Assembly: GCA_016873195.1 (NCBI GenBank)
Contig: VGXW01000003.1
Coordinates: 1 to 52,937, forward strand
DNA length: 52,937 nucleotides
Direction: 5' to 3'
Origin: Planctomycetota bacterium
Lineage (GTDB): Bacteria > Planctomycetota > UBA1135 > UBA2386
Made by a program: the position numbers and the translations under genes. Every line of letters starts with the position of its first letter. Position 1 is the first letter of the stretch. Of the stretch, positions 9,732-17,578 are shown one piece after another. The notes under the pieces were generated by a model. It did no database searches. It had not been told where the DNA came from and worked only from the letters and a program-made list of their open reading frames with translations.

Positions 9732-9879
9732 GGTGGGAAGAGGGCAGGGTCCGCGGGGCCTTCCGGACCAGAGAGGCGGTCCCCGGCCATGGTCCACGCG
9801 CGCGGACGCGGGTCAACCGGCGCTTCCTGGCTCGGCGAGCGCGAACTCGGGAGGAAGCGGCGCGGCGGGGGGGAGAACC

Positions 9880-11211
9880 TCAGTACGGCGAGTCCGGCAG
9901 CCGGATCGGCGCGTGCCGGCCCCGCAGCCAGTCGTCGAGATCGAACAGCCAGGTGCCGATGCCGGCGGCGCCCTGCATGTAGCCGGTCTGGGTCGCGACT
10001 TCCGCGGGACTCACGCGGTTCTCGGCGTGGCGCCAGCACAGGCCGCCGGCATCGTGCTCGGCGCGCGCCAGCAGCACGTCGGTCGCCCGCAGCGCGAAGT
10101 CCAGGTAGCACCGTTCCCCGGTCAGGCGATGCACCTCGAACGCGAACGCGGCGACGCCGGCCGTGCCGCAGCACAGACTCTCGTTGTTCCAGAAGCCGGG
10201 CGAACGGTGCTCGGGGCAGCCGCTCGCGAGCAGCGCGGCGGCGATCTGGCCCACGCGTTCGCGCCAGGCTCGGTCGCCCGTGACCAACCAGAGCCGGTGG
10301 TAGAGCGCCGCGATCCCGGCCGGACCGTGGCACCAGCCGAGGTAGAACAGTTGCTCGCCGCCCGGCAGGTGGTGCGGCAGGAAGCCGGTCGCCGGTTCGG
10401 CCCTGGCGACGACCTCGGCGGCGCCCGCCAGCGCGGCCGCGCGGAACTCGGCGCGGCCGGTGCGCTCGGCGAGCTCGAGCAGGAAGCGGGCGACCCCGGC
10501 CGTGCCGTGCGAGAAGTTCGGTTGGTAGGTCGGGTAGCCGCGGCGGCGTTCCCAGCCGAGGCCCGCGGCGGTCGGCAAGGCGGTCGCGAGCAGGCGCCGG
10601 CCGGCGGCCTCGGCGAGCGGCAGCGCGCGATCGTCGGCGAGGTGCTCGGCGGCGTAGAGCAGGAACAGGCCGATGCCGGCGGCGCCGCGGATCACGTCGT
10701 CGCTGTCGTTCCACTCGACGCCGTCGCCGACCGGCCGCGCCGTCGCCGCGAGCGCGGTCACACAGCGGCGCGCCGCCGCTCCGTAGGCCGCTTCGCCCGT
10801 GGCGAGCTGCGCGCGATGCAGCACGAAGCCGATCCCGGCCATCCCCGAGTAGAGCCCGACCTCGTCCTCGCCCGGCGCGGCTCTCAGCATGGCGACCAGC
10901 GCGTCCGCGCCGCTGCGGGCCCGCGCGAGGAAACGCGCTTCGCCGGTGCTCGCGTGTGCGCGCAGGAAGAACAGCAAGGTGCCGGCGGTGCCGCTGTAGA
11001 GGTTCGTGCTCACCTCGTCCGGGTGGTCCGGCTGCACGGGCCAGACCGTGCCGTCGGCCGTGGTCCGGGCGTTCGCCTCGAGCCAGGTCGCGACCGCGAG
11101 CGCGGCGCGGCGGTAGCGCCCGTCCGCGGCCGGCTCCGGTGCGTGGGCGACCGCACAGGCGCAGAGGGCCGCGAGAGCGCAGCGCGCGATCCGGAGCGGC
11201 GACTGGAGCAT
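9880..11211 (-). CDS. Secreted LanC-like (lanthionine synthetase C family) protein
   Basis: N-terminal signal-like MLQSPLRIARCALAALCACAVAHA; repeated alpha/alpha-barrel GxxG motifs (SGTAGTL, SGMAGIG, RGAAGIG, HGTAGVA, GWCHGPAGIA, LCCGTAGVA, QGAAGIG). Confidence 0.85.
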   Translation of the reverse strand: MLQSPLRIARCALAALCACAVAHAPEPAADGRYRRAALAVATWLEANARTTADGTVWPVQPDHPDEVSTNLYSGTAGTLLFFLRAHASTGEARFLARARSGADALVAMLRAAPGEDEVGLYSGMAGIGFVLHRAQLATGEAAYGAAARRCVTALAATARPVGDGVEWNDSDDVIRGAAGIGLFLLYAAEHLADDRALPLAEAAGRRLLATALPTAAGLGWERRRGYPTYQPNFSHGTAGVARFLLELAERTGRAEFRAAALAGAAEVVARAEPATGFLPHHLPGGEQLFYLGWCHGPAGIAALYHRLWLVTGDRAWRERVGQIAAALLASGCPEHRSPGFWNNESLCCGTAGVAAFAFEVHRLTGERCYLDFALRATDVLLARAEHDAGGLCWRHAENRVSPAEVATQTGYMQGAAGIGTWLFDLDDWLRGRHAPIRLPDSPY

Positions 11212-11323
11212 GTTCCTCGGCAGTCAGTATCGCGGGCGGCCGGCCGCGCCACCACGCCGGAGTCGCTGCGGGCTGCCCCGGCAGGGGCTTGCGTGGTCCT
11301 GCCCTCGCGGTAGGGTCGGTCTC

Positions 11324-11896
11324 GTGACCGGGCGCAAGCACGCCGACTACCCCGAGCCTGCCTACCTTGCCGACGAAGTCCGCTCGCCGGCGCGGCGCGA
11401 GTACGTCGGCGGGTTCGCCTACGCGATGGCCGGCGCGTCGAACGCGCACAACCAGATCGCGACGAACGTGCTCGTGGCGCTCGGGCTGCAACTGCGCGGC
11501 CGGCCCTGCCGTCCCTTCAACTCGGACACCAAGGTGCGGGTCCGCCTGCCGTTCCAGGTGCGCTTCTACTACCCGGACGCGATGGTGACCTGCCGGCCCA
11601 ATCCGCCCGGAGACACGTTCCAGGACGAGCCGGTCGTGCTCGTCGAAGTCGTGTCGCCCGAGTCGCGCCGCATCGACGAGGGGGAGAAGTTGCTCGCCTA
11701 CACCGCGATCCCGTCGCTCGCGGTCTACCTGCTCGTCGACCAGTTCGCGGCCGGGGTCGTGGCCTTGCGGCGGACGTCCGGCGGGTTCGTGCGCGAGGTG
11801 CACGAGGGGCTCGACGCCAGGGTGCCGCTGCCCGAGATCGGCTGCGAACTGCCGCTCGGCGAGGTCTACGAGGGCGTTGCCCTGGGCTCGGGCTGA
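11324..11896 (+). CDS. Uma2-like (DUF820) PD-(D/E)XK endonuclease-fold protein
   Basis: GTG start; RREYVGGFAYAMAGASNAHNQIATNVLVALGLQLRGRPCRPFNSDTKVRV...YYPDAMVTC...EPVVLVEVVSPESRRIDEGEKLLAYTAIPSLAVYLLVDQ. Confidence 0.88.
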   Translation: MTGRKHADYPEPAYLADEVRSPARREYVGGFAYAMAGASNAHNQIATNVLVALGLQLRGRPCRPFNSDTKVRVRLPFQVRFYYPDAMVTCRPNPPGDTFQDEPVVLVEVVSPESRRIDEGEKLLAYTAIPSLAVYLLVDQFAAGVVALRRTSGGFVREVHEGLDARVPLPEIGCELPLGEVYEGVALGSG

Positions 11897-11906
11897 CGCG
11901 TGCGGT

Positions 11907-12122
11907 TCAGGTGTCGCCGCGGGCTTCGATGGCCCGCAGGGCTTCGTCCAGGGTGAGTCCAGCGAACAGGCGCTTGCGCTCCTCGACGTAGTCGGAGCGG
12001 CCGGGGTCGTATTGGCTGAGGAACCGCATGGCTCCGGAGACGCCGAGGCGCTCGGTGAGCGCCAGCCAGCCTTCGCGGCGGACGTCGTAGTCGGACAGGT
12101 GCGCTGAGGTTGGTTCGGTCAT
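11907..12122 (-). CDS. Small conserved hypothetical protein (71 aa), possibly antitoxin-like
   Basis: MTEPTSAHLSDYDVRREGWLALTERLGVSGAMRFLSQYDPGRSDYVEERKRLFAGLTLDEALRAIEARGDT; convergent with the Uma2-like gene. Confidence 0.6.
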   Translation of the reverse strand: MTEPTSAHLSDYDVRREGWLALTERLGVSGAMRFLSQYDPGRSDYVEERKRLFAGLTLDEALRAIEARGDT

Positions 12123-12355
12123 GTCCGTTCCCTGGGCCGGCGGCTGCACAGGTCGAGGTAGATCCGATCGAAGCAGGGCGGAGCATACCGCTGCCGCGAC
12201 ATCTGCGTCCCCGCAGCAGCACCGGCCCCTGCCATCGCCGTGCGCGCGGTCGGGTGACTCCGTACCTCCGCTGCGGTGACACCGCACCCCGCTCCCGGAA
12301 CGTGCGGCCGGTTTCTGCTACAACCTCGCCCCCCGTCTTCCCGCCGTTCCCGCGC

Positions 12356-12904
12356 ATGCCATCCACTGCCACGAACGGGGCCGCCCCGGCCAGCCCCGCG
12401 ACCCCGACCCAGTTCGCGATCGTCGACGCGTCGATCGCGCGCCTCGGCGACCTGCCGGGCGCCCTGCTGCCGATCCTGCACGACGTGCAGGACCAGCTCG
12501 GCTTCGTGCCCGAAGCCGCCGACGCCCGCATCGCCGCCGCGCTGAACCTGTCGCTGGCCGAGGTGCACGGCGTCGTCACCTTCTACCACGACTTCCGGCG
12601 CGCACCGCCCGGCGACCACGTGCTGCGGATCTGCCGCGCCGAAGCCTGCCAGGCCGTCGGCGGCGAACGGCTCGAGCAGCACCTCGCGGCCCACGGTCTC
12701 GGTGCCGGCGCGACCTCGGCCGACGGCAGGCTCACGGTCGAGGCCGTCTACTGCCTCGGCAACTGCGCGCTCGGCCCGTCGGTGCAGTTCGACGGCGAAC
12801 TGCACGGCCGCGTCGACGAACGGCGGCTCGATCAGCTGCTCGGCGCGGCCGGGATCCTGCCCCGGGGCGGCTGCGGCTGCGGCCGGCAGGGGGGCTGCCG
12901 GTGA
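12356..12904 (+). CDS. fdsG: NAD-dependent formate dehydrogenase gamma subunit (NuoE-like)
   Basis: LPILHDVQDQLGFVP...EVHGVVTFYHDFRRAPPGDHVLRICRAEACQAVGG...VYCLGNCALGPSV: thioredoxin-like [2Fe-2S] motif; first gene of an fds-type operon. Confidence 0.92.
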   Translation: MPSTATNGAAPASPATPTQFAIVDASIARLGDLPGALLPILHDVQDQLGFVPEAADARIAAALNLSLAEVHGVVTFYHDFRRAPPGDHVLRICRAEACQAVGGERLEQHLAAHGLGAGATSADGRLTVEAVYCLGNCALGPSVQFDGELHGRVDERRLDQLLGAAGILPRGGCGCGRQGGCR

Positions 12905-14436
12905 CCGCGACGGTCTACGTGCCGCGCGACAGTGCCGCGGTCTCGGTGGGGGCGCACGCCGTGGCCGCGGCGATCGCGGCGGCGGCCGCCGGCCGCGGGG
13001 AACGGGTGCGCCTGGTGCGCAACGGCTCGCGCGGGCTCCTGTGGCTCGAACCGCTCATCGAGGTCGCGACCGCCTCCGGCCGCATCGCCTACGGCCCCGT
13101 GCAGGCTCACGACGTCGAGGGGCTGTTCGCCGCGGACGTCCTGCGCGGCGGCGCGCACCCGCTGCGGCTCGGCCCGACCGCGGAGATCGGCTGGCTCGCG
13201 CGGCAGCAGCGGCTGTCGTTCGCGCGCACGGGCGTGGTGGATCCGCTGTCGGCCGACGACTACGAGGCGCACGGGGGACTCGTGGCGCTGCGCGCGGCGC
13301 TGGCGATGGCAGGAGACGCGCTCGTCGAGCAGGTCGCTTCGTCGGGCCTGCGCGGGCGCGGCGGTGCTGGCTTCCCGGCCGGCATCAAGTGGCGCACCGT
13401 GCGGCAGGCGCAGGCCGACCAGAAGTACGTCGCGTGCAACGCGGACGAGGGCGACTCGGGCACCTTCAGCGACCGCATGCTGCTCGAGGGCGACCCGTTC
13501 ACCTTGCTCGAGGGCATGGCGATCGCGGGCCTCGCGGTGGGGGCCACCGTGGGCTACGTCTACCTGCGCTCGGAGTACCCCGACGCGAGAGCCGTGCTGC
13601 GCGCGGCGATCGAGACCGCGCGCGCGCGCGGCTGGCTCGGCGACTCGGTGCTCGGCAGTTCCCGCGCGTTCGACGTGCACCTGCGGATCGGGGCCGGCGC
13701 CTACATCTGCGGCGAGGAGACCGCGATGCTCGAGAGCCTCGAGGGCAAACGCGGCATCGTGCGCGCCAAACCGCCGCTGCCGGCGATCGCGGGGCTGTGG
13801 GGCAAGCCGACGCTCGTGCACAACGTGATGACGCTCGCGGCGGTGCCGTGGATCGTGCAGCACGGCGGCGCTGCCTACGCGGCGATCGGGTCCGGGCGCA
13901 GCAGGGGCACGCTGCCGGTCCAGCTCGCGGGCAACGTCGCGCGCGGCGGCCTCGTCGAGGTGCCGTTCGGCACCACGCTGCGCGAACTGCTCGTCGACTA
14001 CGGCGGCGGCACACGCTCGGGCCGGCCGATCCGCGCCGTGCAGGTCGGCGGGCCGCTCGGCGCCTACGTGCCGAGCAGCGCGTTCGACCTGCCGCTCGAC
14101 TACGAAGCGTTCGCGGCGGCGGGTTTCCTGGTCGGCCACGGCGGCGTCGTGGTGTTCGACGACACGGTCGACCTGGGCCGCATGGCGCGCTTCGCGATGG
14201 CGTTCTGCGCCGCCGAGTCGTGCGGCAAGTGCACGCCGTGCCGCATCGGCAGCACGCGCGGCGTCGAGGTGCTCGACAAGATCCTGGCCGGCGAGCAGCG
14301 CGAAGCGAACACGGCGCTGTTGCGCGACCTGTGCGACACGATGACCCACGGCTCGCTGTGCGCGATGGGCGGGCTGCTGCCGATGCCGGTGCTGAGCGCG
14401 CTCGACCACTTCCCCGAGGACTTCGGCAAGGGCTGA
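12901..14436 (+). CDS. fdsB: NAD-dependent formate dehydrogenase beta subunit (NuoF-like, FMN/NADH binding)
   Basis: GLRGRGGAGFPAGIKWRTV, CNADEGDSGTFSDRML, GAGAYICGEETAMLESLEGKRG, ESCGKCTPCRIGS; GTG start overlapping the fdsG stop. Confidence 0.95.
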   Translation: MTATVYVPRDSAAVSVGAHAVAAAIAAAAAGRGERVRLVRNGSRGLLWLEPLIEVATASGRIAYGPVQAHDVEGLFAADVLRGGAHPLRLGPTAEIGWLARQQRLSFARTGVVDPLSADDYEAHGGLVALRAALAMAGDALVEQVASSGLRGRGGAGFPAGIKWRTVRQAQADQKYVACNADEGDSGTFSDRMLLEGDPFTLLEGMAIAGLAVGATVGYVYLRSEYPDARAVLRAAIETARARGWLGDSVLGSSRAFDVHLRIGAGAYICGEETAMLESLEGKRGIVRAKPPLPAIAGLWGKPTLVHNVMTLAAVPWIVQHGGAAYAAIGSGRSRGTLPVQLAGNVARGGLVEVPFGTTLRELLVDYGGGTRSGRPIRAVQVGGPLGAYVPSSAFDLPLDYEAFAAAGFLVGHGGVVVFDDTVDLGRMARFAMAFCAAESCGKCTPCRIGSTRGVEVLDKILAGEQREANTALLRDLCDTMTHGSLCAMGGLLPMPVLSALDHFPEDFGKG

Positions 14437-14440
14437 CCCG

Positions 14441-17281
14441 ATGTACAGCAACAAGATCACCGACCACGGCACGCCGGCGCGGCCGTCGACGCAGCAGGTG
14501 ACGCTGCAGATCGACGGCCTCGCCGTCACGGTGCCCGCGGGCACCTCGGTGCTGCGCGCGGCGGCCGAGGCCGGCATCCGCATCCCGAAGCTCTGCGCGA
14601 CCGAGAGCCTGGAGGCGTTCGGCAGCTGCCGCCTCTGCCTCGTCGAGATCGAGGGCAGGAAGGGCTACCCGGCGTCGTGCACGACGCCGTGCGAGCAGGG
14701 CATGCAGGTGCGCACGCAGACGCCGAAGCTCGCATCCCTGCGGCGCAACACGATGGAGCTCTACATCAGCGACCATCCGCTCGACTGCCTCACGTGCCCC
14801 GCGAACGGCAACTGCGAACTGCAGGACATGGCCGGTGCGGTCGGCCTGCGCGAGGTGCGCTACGGCTTCGCCGGCAAGAACCACCTCGCCGAGCCGGCCG
14901 ACGCGAGCAACCCCTACTTCAGCTACGACCCGAGCAAGTGCATCGTCTGCTCGCGCTGCGTGCGGGCCTGCGACGAGGTGCAGGGCACGTTCGCGCTGAC
15001 CGTCGCGGGCCGCGGCTTCCAGAGCCGCATCGCGCCGGGTCCGACGGACTTCCTGCACAGCGAGTGCGTGTCGTGCGGGGCCTGCGTGAAGGCCTGCCCG
15101 ACCGCGACGCTGATGGAGAAGACGGTCGCTGCCCACGGCCAGCCCGACCGCGCGGTGGTGACGACCTGCGCCTACTGCGGGGTGGGCTGCAGCTTCCGCG
15201 CCGAGGTCAAGGGGTCGCAGGTCGTGCGCATGGTGCCGCACCACGACGGCAAGGCGAACCACGGCCATTCCTGCGTCAAGGGGCGCTTTGCGTGGGGCTA
15301 CGCGACGCATCCGGATCGGCTGCAGAAGCCGCGGATCCGGCAGCGGATCACCGACCCGTGGCGCGAGGTGTCGTGGGAGCAGGCGATCGCCTACGCGGCG
15401 GGCGAACTGCGGCGCATCCAGCAACAGCACGGCCGCGGCGCCGTCGGCGCGATCACGAGCTCGCGCTGCACCAACGAGGAGACCTACCTGGTGCAGAAGC
15501 TCGTGCGCGGGGCGTTCGGCAACAACAACGTCGACACCTGCGCGCGCGTCTGCCACTCGCCGACCGGCTACGGGCTGCGGCAGACGCTCGGCGAGTCGGC
15601 CGGCACGCAGGACTTCGACAGCGTGGCGCACACCGACTGCGTCATCGTGATCGGCGCCAACCCGACCGCGGGCCACCCGGTGTTCGCCGCGCGGCTCAAG
15701 CAGCGGCTGCGGCAGGGCGCGCACCTGATCGTGATCGACCCGCGCCGCATCGAACTCGTGCGCACGCCGCACGTCGCGGCCGACTTCCACCTGCAGCTCA
15801 GGCCGGGCACCAACGTCGCCGTGCTCGATGCACTGGCGCACACGATCGTCACCGAGGGCCTGCAGCGCGAGGACTACGTGCGCGCGCGCTGCGACGTCGC
15901 GGAGTACGAGAAGTGGCTCGCGTTCATCCGGCAGCCGCGCAACTCGCCCGAGGCCCTGCAGGCGGTGACCGGCGTGCCGGCCGAACTCGTGCGCGGGGCC
16001 GCGCGGCTGTTCGCCGGGGTGAGGAACGGCGCCATCTACTACGGCCTCGGCGTCACCGAACACAGCCAGGGCAGCACGACGGTGATGGCGATCGCCAACC
16101 TCGCGATGCTGACCGGCAACCTGGGCCGGCCCGGCGTCGGCGTGAACCCGCTGCGCGGCCAGAACAACGTGCAGGGTTCCTGCGACATGGGCTCGTTCCC
16201 GCACGAGTTCCCTGGCTACCGCCACGTCTCCGACCCCGCGGTGCGCGGGCTGTTCGAGCGCCACTGGGGTGTTCGCCTCGACCACGAACCGGGCCTGCGG
16301 CTGCCGAACATGTTCGACGCCGCGCTCGGCGGCTCGTTCAAGGGGCTCTACGTGCAGGGCGAGGACGTGGTGCAGTCCGATCCGGACACGCAGCACGTGC
16401 AGCAGGCGATGGAGTCGCTCGAGTGCCTGATCGTGCAGGACCTTTTCATGAACGAGACCGCGAAGTACGCGCACGTCGTGCTGCCGGGCAGCTCGTTCCT
16501 CGAGAAGGACGGCACGTTCACCAACGCCGAACGGCGCATCAGCCGCGTGACGCGGGTGATGCCGCCGCTCGCGGGCAAGGCGGACTGGGAGGTCACGGTG
16601 GCGCTGGCGAAGGCGCTCGGCTACCCGATGGACTACCAGCACCCCGAGCAGATCATGGCGGAGATCGCGCTGCTGACGCCGACGTTCCGCGGCGTCACCT
16701 ACGAGAAGCTCGAGCGGCTCGGCAGCGTGCAGTGGCCGTGCAACGAAGAGGCGCCCGACGGCACGCCGGTCCTGCACGAGCGGCAGTTCGTGCGCGGCAA
16801 GGGGCGGTTCGTGGTCACCGAGTACGTGCCGACGGACGCGCACACGAACGCGTCCTACCCGCTGATCCTGACGACCGGCCGCATCCTGTCGCAGTACAAC
16901 GTCGGCACGCAGACGCGCCGCACGGCGAACAACGTCTGGTACGCGGAGGACCTGCTCGAGATCCACCCGGCCGACGCCGAGCCGCGCGGCGTGCGCGACG
17001 GCGAGTTCGTGGTGCTGAAGAGCCGGAAGGGCGAGACGACGCTGCGCGCGGTCGTCACCGAGCGCATCCAGCCCGGGGTCGTCTACACGACGTTCCACCA
17101 CCCGGAGTCGGGCGCGAACGTGGTGATCACCGAGAACTCGGACTGGGCGACGAACTGCCCGGAGTACAAGGTGACGGCGGTCGAGGTCACGAAGGCGGCC
17201 GCGCCGGCCTCGTCCTGGCAGCAGCGCTTCGGCGAGTTCGGCAAGGCGCAGGAGTCGCTGCGGCCCGGGAGTGAGGGATGA
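14441..17281 (+). CDS. fdsA: NAD-dependent molybdenum formate dehydrogenase alpha subunit (Cys type)
   Basis: N-terminal [2Fe-2S] and [4Fe-4S] cysteine clusters (CLTCPANGNCELQD, CIVCSRCVRACDEVQG, CVSCGACVKACPTATL, CAYCGVGCSF), then NNVDTCARVCHSPTGYGL and a molybdopterin oxidoreductase body. Confidence 0.96.
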   Translation: MYSNKITDHGTPARPSTQQVTLQIDGLAVTVPAGTSVLRAAAEAGIRIPKLCATESLEAFGSCRLCLVEIEGRKGYPASCTTPCEQGMQVRTQTPKLASLRRNTMELYISDHPLDCLTCPANGNCELQDMAGAVGLREVRYGFAGKNHLAEPADASNPYFSYDPSKCIVCSRCVRACDEVQGTFALTVAGRGFQSRIAPGPTDFLHSECVSCGACVKACPTATLMEKTVAAHGQPDRAVVTTCAYCGVGCSFRAEVKGSQVVRMVPHHDGKANHGHSCVKGRFAWGYATHPDRLQKPRIRQRITDPWREVSWEQAIAYAAGELRRIQQQHGRGAVGAITSSRCTNEETYLVQKLVRGAFGNNNVDTCARVCHSPTGYGLRQTLGESAGTQDFDSVAHTDCVIVIGANPTAGHPVFAARLKQRLRQGAHLIVIDPRRIELVRTPHVAADFHLQLRPGTNVAVLDALAHTIVTEGLQREDYVRARCDVAEYEKWLAFIRQPRNSPEALQAVTGVPAELVRGAARLFAGVRNGAIYYGLGVTEHSQGSTTVMAIANLAMLTGNLGRPGVGVNPLRGQNNVQGSCDMGSFPHEFPGYRHVSDPAVRGLFERHWGVRLDHEPGLRLPNMFDAALGGSFKGLYVQGEDVVQSDPDTQHVQQAMESLECLIVQDLFMNETAKYAHVVLPGSSFLEKDGTFTNAERRISRVTRVMPPLAGKADWEVTVALAKALGYPMDYQHPEQIMAEIALLTPTFRGVTYEKLERLGSVQWPCNEEAPDGTPVLHERQFVRGKGRFVVTEYVPTDAHTNASYPLILTTGRILSQYNVGTQTRRTANNVWYAEDLLEIHPADAEPRGVRDGEFVVLKSRKGETTLRAVVTERIQPGVVYTTFHHPESGANVVITENSDWATNCPEYKVTAVEVTKAAAPASSWQQRFGEFGKAQESLRPGSEG

Positions 17282-17514
17282 ACCGCAAGAAGCTCGTGAC
17301 GATGGCGAACCAGATCGCCGCGTTCTTCGCGGCGGAGCCGGACCACTCGGTGGCAGTCGCGGGCGTGGCGGGGCACCTGCAGCGCTACTGGGAGCCGCGC
17401 ATGCGGCGCGAGGTCTACGCGGTGCTCGACGGCGGCGGCGAGCACGGGCTGTCGCCGCTCGTGGTCGAGGCGCTGGTGGCGCACCGGGCGTCGCTGGAGC
17501 CGGCCCGGCCGTGA
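17278..17514 (+). CDS. fdsD: Formate dehydrogenase delta subunit
   Basis: 78 aa MNRKKLVTMANQIAAFFAAEPDHSVAVAGVAGHLQRYWEPRMRREV...; typical FdsD with ATGA overlap with fdsA. Confidence 0.9.
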   Translation: MNRKKLVTMANQIAAFFAAEPDHSVAVAGVAGHLQRYWEPRMRREVYAVLDGGGEHGLSPLVVEALVAHRASLEPARP

Positions 17515-17578
17515 TCTGGCTCGAGGTCGGATGCGCCGCGCGTCGGTCCACCGCAGCGCCACGTTATGCTCGCACCAC

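Noticed and set aside
12123-12355. Possible riboswitch (for example Moco-type) in the fdsG leader
   Set aside because: No recognisable conserved riboswitch core by eye; only a weak TACAAC -10-like box near 12319.
13499-17551. 1350-aa minus-strand ORF antisense to fdsB/fdsA
   Set aside because: Shadow ORF caused by high GC; composition is Arg/Ala/His-rich low complexity and the plus strand encodes clear formate dehydrogenase subunits.
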